Below are positions 23,171 through 34,200 of a stretch of DNA of 64,000 bases, in pieces. The translations under genes were made by a program, and so were the position numbers. The stretch spans positions 9,114,001 through 9,178,000 of the forward strand of contig OX388348.1 of NCBI GenBank assembly GCA_947579665.1, given 5' to 3'. Position 1 is the first letter of the stretch. Every line of letters begins with the position of its first letter. Origin of the DNA: Sympetrum striolatum. Lineage: Eukaryota > Arthropoda > Insecta > Odonata > Libellulidae. The notes below the pieces were generated by a model. The model had not been told where the DNA came from, searched no databases, and saw only the letters and a program-made list of their open reading frames with translations.

Positions 23171-23980
23171 TAGATTCACAATGGCCATTCGAGAGACAAA
23201 TCACGCCATTGTTGTCTCATTTGAAAGAGGCATTCGGAGGAACCCTGGGTGACTATTTGTGATACACTCCATCAAGGGCCACTCAAATGAAAAGATGAAG
23301 ACATAATGGATGACGCCGTTGTACGAAAGTTTTCGAATATAACTTTCGAATCGCGCGAGTTTTGGGTTAAAACGCGGCAAACAGTTTCTACATCAGCTGC
23401 TAGATGGCATTGCAGTACGGCGAAAGTAAATCATGCGAAATCACTCATTATTCCCCATTTCGACCACTTTATTTTCTATAACTCATCGTTCAACATAATC
23501 ACTAATGATTGCATAGCTCACTTGTTGGCTTGATATTAAGAATAATTGGTATTTACCGAATAGTTTTTACATTATATTAGAGAGATTAGGAAAGATGCTA
23601 GTTTATGCTGAAAAGAATTTTGAAATTTGGAAGAATCAATCGTAAGTTCCGTACCAATTAATTTTGTGTATTTAAATACTGTTATGATTCAGTTTGTCAA
23701 TAATTCGGGTAATTTACCATATTTCGTTATAACCGTTATAACATGCCAATTGAGAAACCCTGGTTTCCTTCTCATTCTCGAACTCAAGATTTCTCATAAC
23801 CTGGTGAAATCAGTTTCTATATTAAGAAGGCAACGTTACCAGGTTAATGAAGAATGTACTTTTTTGATTCTATTCGTAAGAGGTAAATTGACTATAATTA
23901 AAATATAAAATATATGCTAAAATTGCTACTCCTAATTGCTGTTGAACTTATATAGGATAATTCGCCCCTTGCAGTGCATC

Positions 23981-24053
23981 GGGGGCGTAGCTCAGATGGT
24001 AGAGCGCTCGCTTAGCATGCGAGAGGTACCGGGATCGATACCCGGCGCCTCCA
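23981..24053 (+). tRNA. tRNA-Ala (anticodon AGC)
   Basis: The 73 bases fold as a complete cloverleaf. The acceptor stem is GGGGGCG with CGCCTCC (one G-T pair). The D arm is within TAGCTCAGATGGTAGAGC, the anticodon stem is CTCGC/GCGAG with loop TTAGCAT, and the T stem is CCGGG/CCCGG with loop ATCGATA. The loop places AGC at the anticodon (read as IGC), so it decodes GCU/GCC alanine codons. The A at the first T-loop position is normal for eukaryotic tRNA-Ala. There is no intron and no encoded CCA. A run of seven T's (24056-24062) is the Pol III terminator. It is transcribed away from the Ig gene. Confidence 0.97.
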
Positions 24054-24055
24054 AG

Positions 24056-24062
24056 TTTTTTT
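24056..24062 (+). terminator. Pol III terminator of the tRNA-Ala gene
   Basis: Seven consecutive T's, two bases after the discriminator base of the tRNA. Confidence 0.9.
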
Positions 24063-24764
24063 ATCTCACTACATTTGCATTTTTAGTTTCTAAATTTTAG
24101 CTCAATTGTTAAGCGTCGATTTATTTTCTTTATCCTCGTATTCACCAATAGAAAATTTTTTATTAGTGATTTGTTCCAGACTGGGAATAACGTATATCTT
24201 TCACGTTATTCTTGGTAGTGACAATATGAATATTACAGAGGAATAAGTGTTATTTTAATTTCATCATCACAATCACCTAATTATGTTTTGCATCACAGAA
24301 TTCGTTTATGTTGTGATACCCCACTATTCTCGCGATACGTATGTCTCGTTCTTGTATCAAACCATTTAATATTTGCTTTACCTTAAAATTGCCTTTTAAA
24401 ATTTATAAATGTCGTCGACTTTGGTCGTAGCAGATTTCTCAAGCCTATCGCAGAATGTGCATCACTTCCCCTGCTTACTTACCAAACGAACACTATTTCG
24501 CACTACTACTTTTAAGAAAGTCATGTATTTTGATCCCTTTTTCAGAAACAACAAAATCATGAGAAATAATTACCAAATTTGAAGAAGATTTTTGTTTATT
24601 TTTTAATTTTAGAATGTTAACTTAATAATCAGATTATTACTTAGGTGGTGTACCCTGTGAAATAAACTACAGAAAGTAGAATATCAATCAATTAAATCAA
24701 CAGCTGCATTTTCTTAAGGTAGTAGAAGATCAGAGAAAAACCGTAAATATGTGAGGATTTACAT

Positions 24765-26600
24765 TTAAACCCTGCAATCCGCCAGTGGGGCGTTGCAGGG
24801 GGCGTATAAAACCGACATCCTTATCTAACCTGGAGTACTATTAGCTTCTGTGATACTTTTGCGGGGAAGACGACCAAAAGTAACTATCTGTCCTGGAAAC
24901 TACTTCTCTGTATCGCTCTCTTGTTTTCTCCCAAGAATGCGAAAGTTTATAACTGTGATAATAATATCAGTTATCTCCTCCCCGAAATCGACAGTGACAA
25001 ATTTATCAAAAAGCTTCCGTCGATATTCAAGTCTTCTATCACTAAGAGAGTTCCATCAGAGGGATTCTTTTATAGCCGAAACATTGCTGTCGAATCTGAA
25101 ATCTCCCTTGATGTACCTTGCTGCTCCACCATCTCGAGATAGGAATTTAATCCTACTATTTGAGGATCCCAAATCGCAAAGCAATACTCAAGTAGAGGTC
25201 GAATAACAGAAAAGTACACTATTTATTTTACTTTTGGTGAACATCCCCTACTCCAGAGAAAAATGTATCATTCTTTTGTCCCAGTCTTGATCATGGCTGT
25301 GATGAACTGAAAACTACCTAGGTATGAGTGAACAATTGTACTAATCAAGACCTCTCTTTAGTGAATGCCAAGATAAATGTTACTCATAGAGTTATTGTGC
25401 TTCATTTGCGTGGATATGTTCCGCTTATAGCATTCTGGCTCAAAGAGGAAAGCAATGCAAACTACCTCACTCCTCATCCTGCCTAGTGAACCTCATTCCT
25501 CCCTGCAAGCTCTAAGTAGCTTATGTCGAAGGGGGCGAGATACCAACCGGCCTTCGGGCTGAATACTTTTCAGACAAAATATCCCCTCAGAATACTACTG
25601 GCTAACCTTTGCATTCTATTTGTCTTTCCTATTACGCCTCGAATATGATATTTAAAGGAAAAATTACTGCTGAGCGTAATTCATAGATATTTATGATGCA
25701 TCACGAGCTCCAAGGGATTTCCTGAAATTCTATAAGGTACAAAGGTAACCTTAGTGGACAGCGTGAAAGTCATGGCAACGCACTTCTTTACATTCAGCTC
25801 GAGCTGCCAATCACTACACAAACCCGAAATAATATTCAGATCGTTCTACAAACAACCAGTGTCATCTTGAGTCTCTCTATACAAAACAGTATCATCAGTG
25901 AATAACCTAAGCTTACATTTAACATTATCCACAATATCATTCATATAAATCAGGAATAAAATTAGTCCTAATACACTTCCCTGTGGAACACCGGATGTGA
26001 CACAAACCTCATCAGATAAAATTCCGTCCAACGCAACTCGCTGCGATCTGTCTCCGAGAAACGACTTATTTCATTCAACTACTTTTCCGTCAATCCCGTA
26101 AGCCATCAACTTATGAATTAAATTTACATGTGATAAGTGTTTGAAAGCTTTTCATAAATCTAGAAATACGGTGTCTGTTCCCTTATCAGCTGCTTCAACT
26201 ACACTCTACAACTACTACTCGTTGAGGAAAAGGGCTAACAGGATATCACATGACCTAACTTTAGGGGGACCGTGTTGACGTTGACTGATTGCCCTTTTAT
26301 CACATAGGAAACGCATTATTGAACTCGCTATGAAGTATTCGATTGTCTTACGTCCTTTCTTAGGAATCGGAGTGATATGCGCTCATCTCCACGACATTGG
26401 TACAACGCCTTCGTCCAAGGTTTTCCTATAGAATACGAAAAGAAGGGGAGCAAGCTCATTCGCCAGTGTTTGAATGACGAGTGATGGTATACCTTCTGGT
26501 CTGGCGCTTTCTTCTTGTCTACTTGTACAAACTTTCCTATTCCATCCACCGACAAATCGATTGGTTCCATCTCTGAATCAACACGCATAGAAAATTTGTT
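24765..26600 (-). mobile_element. CR1/Jockey-like LINE with degraded reverse transcriptase
   Basis: Read on the minus strand. From 26588 down, the frame gives a linker (VDGIGKFVQVDKKKAPD), the start of the reverse transcriptase. The catalytic core lies at 26031-25846: DGILSDEVCVTSGVPQGSV, LFLIYMNDIVDN, then LRLFTDDTVLYRE. The usual catalytic FADD is FTDD here. Near 25180, RPLLEYCFAIWDPQI marks the thumb and tail. At 24765-24815 it ends in the family's GC-rich stem-loop tail. Several frameshifts and stops interrupt it (for example between 26300 and 26040), so it is inactive. Plus-strand open frames at 24850-25206 are only its shadow. Confidence 0.85.
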
Positions 26601-27430
26601 CGTAGGTCCATCGTCTAAAGTAAAGCTTTGCTGGTAGTGTCTATTTTAGATTCGCTTTTCCTACCTTTTCTATTCAGCTATACTCAATAGTATTACCACT
26701 CAAAAAACAACAGAAGTCTTCCCTCCTCGCATTGACATAATCCCTGAATTCCGAAAATATCGCTTTGCGAAACATTTAAACCTGCCGCGGTGGCTTTTGG
26801 GATTTTACTATTCCCGCTTTCATAACTGCAGTTATGATATCGTGTTCTGAAATTCCGGCAATAACCCTAATCGTATTAATGATTAAAGTGGAGACTTTAA
26901 TAATACCTAAAATATGCCAATAAGAGATTAATGTAAGATAAAGATAAGATAAAACACATGTAAGCCTAAATTCAATGGAAATGGGAGTTAATGAGTGTTT
27001 TGCCTTTCCTACTAAATGCCCTTTCCTTCATTTCTTACGTCATCTAACATTCCGCATCTTCCTTTGTTTTTCCTCCATGTCCCTCAGTACGTGTCAAGGG
27101 CCCATCGATTACTGTCGGCACCCTTTAACGTCACCCGCATCATTGTGTTCGCATAATTTTATTCCCTCCGCTCTTCAGATGCAATCACATATTTAAGCGA
27201 CACTCACCCCGTTATATTCTTCGGGAAGAATTTTAATCTATTGGAAACCTCTTTTCCTTAAAATTTTTACGACGCAAAGTGAGTTCGTATTTCGTCTTAG
27301 GTTTTTAGATTTTTAAAAAGTATTTGCCTTTTCTCGTAACCAGCCTGAAAAAAAAGGAGAGTAGTTAAGCAGGGAATGTGTTCCGTTCGAAATGAATTCA
27401 TAAAATGTTGTAAAGTATTCAATACCATAC
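26601..27430. other. Stretch without recognised features
   Basis: AT-rich sequence; a short plus-strand open frame (26975-27196) has no family resemblance. Confidence 0.4.
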
Positions 27431-27438
27431 TTATGAAG

Positions 27439-27509
27439 CAGTGGCGGATCGAGCTGTGGGGATGCAGCAGGCTGCAGCCCCCATAGCCCCCCCCCTGGAT
27501 CCGCCACTC
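27439..27509. mobile_element. 71-bp hAT-type MITE with 8-bp target duplication
   Basis: The ends are CAGTGGCGGATCGAG (left) and CCTGGATCCGCCACTC (right), flanked by the exact 8-bp repeat TTATGAAG at 27431-27438 and 27510-27517. Inside are G- and C-runs only. This is the smallest complete element in the window. Confidence 0.8.
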
Positions 27510-27517
27510 TTATGAAG

Positions 27518-28535
27518 TTATTCGATAAGTGCGTCTGCAAATTAGATGCAAAACCGAGCAAAATGACCGATTGTGTTTTGGAAATGGAATCCGAAAATAC
27601 GGTTACCCGCACGGAAGGATTTTATGAATCTCTAACGGATAGCATTTTAAAACTGTTTATTAATTCAAATCTTTGTGCGGTAAATAAGAAATTGAACATA
27701 GTAAATTTATCAACATTAGTCGGAAAAATGAAAAAATCAGGAAAATCTCTGCTTTTGTTTGGATGCCTCTGCTCCTTATTTCATAGCTTTCAGCAAACGT
27801 CGTAGAAGTCCCGTCTAATTAACATTTTAAATCGGCGCAAAGCAGCTTCGGCGATATCACATAAATACTTAAGACGACTGCTCTATTTATCCAGAGTTCC
27901 TTGTTTTTCCGTAACCAAGGACATTCTACGCAAGGAATCGAATTAAATAAAAAAATGGAATTCAATGTCGTGAATCTTTGAGAAATAAATTATTTTATTG
28001 AAAAGTTACGTCGCTGCTGCAATCGGAGGATTAGACTCTGCGGTCCAGTAATCAACGAACTTCCCTTAAATCCTCAACGGGAATTTGGAAAGAGATCGTG
28101 TGAGGATTTTTGTGGAAAAGTAGTTGAATGAAGTATTTATTCTACTAGAAAGGAATAACCATACTTAATCCTTACGTATTCATTCATTTTCATACTTAAT
28201 TTTTTGTTCTAAAATTATTATTGTACAGTTTAGTTTTTTATTTATCATCTAGCATTAACAGTTAAATTGAATATCATTAAAAAAGTTTCGAGGGGCGCGT
28301 CGGACAAACCAAGTCCTCCGAAAGGTGTTCTGAAGGCTACTCTTAGAATCGTGAAATATTGCTATGAGAGCATTTTTATGATGAAATTTGAATATGAGTC
28401 GTTCTAGTGCTGTGATAGCAAATTGATAGCAATAGAAAACGAATTTTTATGTGTTTATTGATGTTAAATCAAACGCTTTCATCTCTTTCTACGCTTATAA
28501 TTTAATATCGCCAGAGACTGTGAATTCTACAAATA
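27518..28535. other. Stretch without recognised features
   Basis: A 97-codon plus-strand frame (27512-27805) starts inside the copied target site of the MITE and matches nothing I recognise. No RNA gene or repeat stands out. Confidence 0.4.
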
Positions 28536-28537
28536 GA

Positions 28538-28592
28538 GTATAGGTTATGGAATATAGGTTATGGAATATAGGTTATGGAATATTGGTTATGG
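28538..28592. repeat. 14-bp tandem repeat (GAATATAGGTTATG), ~4 copies
   Basis: Four near-identical units directly upstream of the truncated LINE. The repeat abuts the LINE's 5' break. Confidence 0.9.
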
Positions 28593-31300
28593 AAAGGGTT
28601 AAGGGCAATAAGAATGTCGTTGTTATGAGAGACAGGAACGCGGTTGTTGGGCAAGGCAAAAAGATGGGGAAGAAATGGGAGAATTCGGACTAGGGAATGG
28701 AAACGAATGAGGACAAAAAATTATAGACTTTTGCTAGAGAAATAATTTTTGCATCATAAAAATACTCTTTCAACACCACAGCAGACGGAGGGTACACATG
28801 GAAAAAGCTCGGGGATACAGATAGGGTCCAAATTGTTTACATTTTGGTGAGAGAGAGGTTTAGAAGTTGTGTTAATAACTCACATTGGAAAGCATTACCT
28901 ATAGCCTGGTATTTCTTATCAACCAGCAATTACGAAGCATGTGCTACGATCAAGGCTGTTACATTGGCTTTTTATGAACTTTAATTTCCCCGTTAAGAAT
29001 CAACGGGTATTTCTGCTAGTTCCTTAATATCTTATATCGCATTAAAAACGCTATATTTTCACATATCTACGTTCAAGATTCTTCCAAGTTTAGCAAATTG
29101 TATTTTGTATCGTGTTAAAAACTCGCGAAATTATCCTGTCGCTGATGTCGATTTGTATCATAACCTGGTCATGCTGAAAACCGAGCTTAAGTTAAAAAGA
29201 TCCTTCGGCCAAAACGTACACTAAAAAACGAAATTAAGAAGCTCTACGGAGTGGGAAGTCCAGGGAATTTCAAGAGTCAGTCAGCAAGGCGCTTGATAGT
29301 AAGGGAAGTGAGCTTACCACTAACGAGGAATGAGAAAAGTTTAAAAATTGTGTCAATGATTGTGCTCAAAAAACTGTTGGGAGTGTTAAACAAACCAAAA
29401 ATAGGAAAACATGGGTAACTGTGGAAGTGTTAGGTAAAATGGAAGAAAGAAGGAAATGGAAAAGAGTCAACACTGACCATGGGTGCAGAATGTACAGAGC
29501 AATAAACAACTAACTAAGAAGGGAAACAAATAAGGCTAGGGAACAGTGGTTGAAGGGGCAGTGTAATGAAATAGAAAAGCTGGTGGAAAGTGGGAGGGCC
29601 GACCTAATGTATAGTAAAGTAAAGCAACTGACGGGGAATAAAATTAGTAATAGAATGGTGACGGTTAAAGTCAGCAAGGGAAATCTATTAAGGGATGCGG
29701 TCACCATTAGGTGAATATGGAAGGAATACGTTGAGGAATTGCATGGGAAAAACATGAAATCAACCAGCATAGAAATAGAAACTGAGGAAGAAGACGATGT
29801 TGGACCTGGGTTACTTGATAGTGAAATAGAACGGGCATTGCGGAATATGAAAGGGAATAAAGCATAGTTGACGAGTTCCCAGTGGAGTTCCTTAAGAACC
29901 TGGGGGATAAGGGTAAGAAATGTTTTTATAATTTAATTAGGAAAATTTATGATGAAGGGCAATGGCCAGAGGATTTTACCAAAACTATCTTGATTCCTTT
30001 ACAGAAAAAGAACAAGGCTACAGAATGTCGGGATTATCGTACAATTATCCATAACTCTCACGCCGCAAAAGTACTTCTAAGGATTCTGAATAGACGGGTC
30101 TAAGGAAAAATTAGAGGGCAAATCGGAAAAGACCAGTTTGGTTTTCAGAGAGGGAAAGGAACGAGGGATGCAATTGGGTTGATGAGAGTACTTGCGGAAC
30201 GAAGCTTGGAATTTAAAAGCAACTTATGTGTATGTTTTGTTGATTTTGAAAAGGCTTTTGATAGAGTCCAGTGGCCAAAACTGGTGGGGATATTAAAGAA
30301 ATATGGGTTAGACTGGAAATATAGTTCAATATTTGTACATATCTGAATCAAACAGCCCGCGTAAGAATAGATGATGGGGAATCGGATTGGGCTGAATTGG
30401 GTTGGGTTGCATTGGGTTGGGGGGTAAGACAAGGGTGTCCTATGTCTACAACGCTTTTTAATATATATGCGGAGGAAATGGTGAAATAAGCCTGGGAAAA
30501 AATAGACAAGGGAGTAAAGGTTGGTGGAGAAGTAGTGAAGTCTGTAAGATATTCAGATGATAAAGCTATAGTGTGTAACTTTAATAAATGCTCTTAGCGA
30601 TAAAGCAAGGGAGTTTGGAATGAAAATTAGCGTAAGTAAAACTAAAGTTTTGAGTTTCACTAGGTAAGGGAAAGAAAGCTAAGTTAACTATTAGGGCGGA
30701 TGGGGAAAAACTAGAGCAGCTGGATGAATTTTCTTACTTGGGAAGTACTCTCTCTTGGGGTGGAAGATGTAAAGATGAGGTTCGTAAAAGAATAGCCTTG
30801 GAAAAGGAAGCCCATATGAAGCGAAGGGAATCGATGACCAAAGGTCTTGACAAAGGAATCAGGAATAGATTGGTGAAATCCCTGGTCTGGAGTGTGTAGC
30901 ACTATGGGTGCGAAACGTGGATCTTGAGAAAGGAAGAAGTCAAGCGATTAGAGGCCTTCGAGATGTGGGTGTGGCGTAGAATGGAAAAAGTTAGTTGGGT
31001 TGATAGGAAAACAAACACGGAGGTGTTAGTGATGGTTGGGGAGGAGAGGGCTTTAATTGACGTGATTAAGCATTGTCAAAAGAATTGGGTGGATTGAGGG
31101 ATATTGAGGGAATAGTGATTGGTAAAGGTTGTAATCGAGGTTAGGGTTCAGGGGAAAAAACAGAGGGGAAGACAGAGATAGAAGATGTTGGATGACATAA
31201 GGGGTGTGGTTAACTATAAGGAAATGAAGGAGATGGTGCTTAATAGGGATTTTAGATTGTGCATGAACCTACCGAAAGGTATTCATGATTGAATAAAAAT
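28592..31300 (+). mobile_element. L2/CR1-like LINE: endonuclease, reverse transcriptase and C-terminus, degraded
   Basis: The plus strand starts in an APE endonuclease: KNVVVMRDRNAVVGQG, then TWKKLGDTDRVQIVYILVRER. The endonuclease end DVDLYHNLVMLKTELKLKR resumes at 29125, after an inserted segment. The reverse transcriptase follows: FPVEFLKNLGDKGKK, EGQWPEDFTKT, GKDQFGFQRGKGTRDAI, CFVDFEKAFDRVQW, GVRQGCPMSTTLFNIYAEE, and the catalytic box as YSDD (usually YADD). The C-terminus gives LDEFSYLGSTLS, GCETWILRKEE and FEMWVWRRM, and ends near 31290 before an A-rich tail. Many stops and shifts show it is dead. It differs from the LINE family at 10, 20 and 25 kb. Confidence 0.88.
28882..29111. mobile_element. 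230-bp insertion inside the LINE endonuclease, with 13-bp flanking repeats
   Basis: The LINE frame breaks after NNS and resumes at VKNSRNYP. The flanks are GTGTTAATAACTC (28869-28881) and GTGTTAAAAACTC (29112-29124), 12 of 13 identical, as expected of a target-site duplication from LINE-machinery insertion. The insert itself has no recognised Pol III boxes or frame. Confidence 0.6.
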
Positions 31301-33427
31301 GAACTAATTCCCCTTAGTGGCTTCTTTCAGATGCTTTGATGTAGAAATTCGAAAAATGAAGTTTATCGTAGGTATTCGTACTTGAGATGATCGCTTAGCA
31401 ATTCTCCTTTTGACCAAAATCAACGTATATTCAGTCACTATGTTTTGAACTATCGATATTTAAATAAAATGGGAAGACAAACAATTTTGTTCACAATTTT
31501 AGCATATGAATGTCTCAAATTCTGTTTCGAACAATTCTTCCTTAAATTTGAGAATATTCATTTCCACTCCACGCATCGTATACGAGTCGCAACAAATAAA
31601 ATATTTTGATTTAATCCAATACTTTCTAGAGCTTACTACAAAAATAATTTCTTAAAATTTCCACCTTTTCCTTTGGAAATTGTATTCTTTCGTGAGTGAG
31701 CGGTTTTAAGCACTCTTTTGTAGGAGTCACACGAACTATTTCAAAGCGCAGCGAGTCTCGACTTTTAGTTAATGTACTTAAGTGTTAACCAAAATAAAAG
31801 GGAGAAAAGAAAACGAGATATTCTAGTAAATAGAATCGGGAGATCGTGTATGAAGATCAAAGCGTATAACATTTAACGGATGTGGTAATTTTTATATGAT
31901 TCTAATCAGGGGGTAGTGCAAGACCCTCTCAAATTAGTCACACTAATTGAACATACAAATTAGAATTAAGATGTTAAAAATATTTTCTCTAGCATTCCGT
32001 TGCGGACTGCATTTTGGTGATGTGCATACTTAACCTCAAAGCGGCTCTCTGATATTTATGAATCCCATTTGGTGGAACGCAAAGGCTCGTCACGTGACTG
32101 CACGTCACTCTGCTCCTCATCTGCATCCACGCCTAAGGAATTTTCCATTTTAACGATTATAAACGGCACTTTTGAAGACTTTTTGTGCTCTCTCTCGGAA
32201 TGCCAGCGATGCGAGTGGAAATCCTAATGAACCGGATTCGAACTCACACGTGACAGATTCAAATGTACAACTTTATGTATACAACGTAATGCAGTATTGT
32301 TATCGCGGCTCGAAAAGTCGTCCAACAAGCATTTGCGTGTAAATAAGGATTTATTGAAAGAGAACGTTTTTTTTTCCGAAAAATAAAATTTCTACTACTT
32401 TTCGAAAATGTACATCGACTCCTTTCAAATATGCTTCCAATCATTATTCATCCTGTATACTACACCGCATTTAATAATTAAAGTAGATACTGCATTATAG
32501 GAATCTTTCAATCTTTCTAATTATCCTGATATGCAACCACATCCAGCTATGCCAATTGATGAGGCTGCTGAAACACCAAATTAATTCCCGGGTACTTGGT
32601 GCGCTGGTGCACAGTAACTAACAACCGCTTCGCACTGATTAATACGATTACTTAACGAAAAATTATTAAAAAAAAATAAAATCGATAGTATGTCGGTGGT
32701 CCAGAGAAAGTAAGCATGCGATGTGATTCCGAAAGATTATTTTTTATTATGGACAAAGTTTTTCCTGCAGCCAACTCAGCAGCAAATAAAGTAAACGTTG
32801 GTTAAAATGTAACGATTCATATAACCCAATTACTTTGAGACCGTTTATTGCTATCTCAGCCGTTTGCGCACGAAGGTACCAGAAACCTCTATAACATCGT
32901 AGGGTGTGAGAGGACGCCCATTCTGATGTGACCATACCCTCACTGCCTGGCTGTATTACGTTTTCAGAGACCCCTTGAAAGGGACTGCAATTTGTTGGCG
33001 GAATGAGGAGGAAGTAAGAGTCACACGGTTCTTTCCGACCAAGTCATTCACATACTAACGTGGTTAAAATGACCATCCAAGATGAGTCGGAAAGGCCAGA
33101 GAAAAGATTTATGGGCCCCTCCTTCAAATGGGGGCCCATATTTACTCCAATCCCACCTAAGCAAGATGGCACTATCACCTGTGACCTAGAGGAGTACGTG
33201 ACTTAAGGAGTGCTTCTAAAAGTTACTAAGGATCTCTGCTTTCTTGACATCACTGTGAAATTATTTTAAACTAACCGTAGGGTCATGAAAAGAAAACCGT
33301 TTCACAAACCAGTCGAAAGTTTGCAGTCCAGAACAAGCACAAATTCATACAATAACTGACACTGCTTGGTCCCAACTGCTCACTGCTATCTCATCTCAAC
33401 AAGTAGCTCAGTTTAGAGCCGTTAGTA
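31301..33427. other. Stretch without recognised features
   Basis: AT-rich DNA with scattered open frames of ~60 codons and no family resemblance. A short 'gggcccctccttcaaatgggggccc'-type hairpin lies at 33112-33138. No gene recognised. Confidence 0.4.
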
Positions 33428-33435
33428 AGTAGGAC

Positions 33436-34192
33436 TAGAGATGGGCATTCGGAGCAGAGAATCGATTCAGCGAAATCGATTCGAATCGGTTTTCATGAAT
33501 CGATTCACTTTAAAAATCGTATTGCTGAAATCGATTCGAATCGTCTAGTATCGGAATGAATTATGATAAAATCAGAATCGTATTCATATTGTAATAATAT
33601 TGGTACCGAATTCCTGGAATTCTATTGGATATTGAAGTCACGCGATGAGAATTCTTGAACCGCGATGTGGGATACCTATTACTGTCGCAAATTACTAGTA
33701 TAAAAAGTCCTAATGAATACAGTAAAAATCTATTACATATGAACATTTACATATCGTTAATAGGAAGAAAGGAAATAACAATAGATAATACTTAAAAACG
33801 ATGTATGTTTATAGATTAACATAAAGGACTTGATGAAAGTTCCAGGAATTGGATGCGAAGGATATACATCATGTTCGTCATCTACTCTCAAAAATTGTGT
33901 TAAATCCATTTATATTGACGAATATAGTTTCAATACTGAATAACGTAAATTCAGTATTGAATGTGTTCGTATTGGCATACTACGGTACTGCCATCTGGTA
34001 TCCGATACTTGAATATGAATCGATTCACATTGAATTACATTGGAATCAGAATAAAATCGAATCGGAAAAAAATCGGATTCAGTTGTAAGAAAATCGAATC
34101 TGAATCGGATTAAAAACTCGATTCGAAACTATCGTAAATCGTATTGATAATATCGATTTTCTGATAAATCGAATCGTAATCGCCCACCACTA
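33436..34192. mobile_element. hAT-type MITE rich in AATCGATTC motifs
   Basis: The ends are TAGAGATGGGC (left) and TAGTGGTGGGC on the opposite strand (right). They are flanked by the exact 8-bp duplication AGTAGGAC at 33428-33435 and 34193-34200. About 130 bp inside each end is packed with copies of AATCGATTC and GAATCG, many of them palindromic. No transposase frame remains. TIR and duplication length indicate the hAT superfamily. Confidence 0.9.
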
Positions 34193-34200
34193 AGTAGGAC

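Noticed and set aside
22812..23173. Overlapping plus-strand frames of 83 and 91 codons
   Set aside because: Lie opposite the G+C-rich 5' region of the Ig gene; no motif and overlapping phases suggest chance.
24850..25206. 118-codon plus-strand open frame
   Set aside because: Shadow of the minus-strand LINE, which reads RPLLEYCFAIWDPQI across the same bases.
27512..27805. 97-codon plus-strand open frame
   Set aside because: Its ATG lies within the copied target site of the adjacent MITE; no motif recognised.
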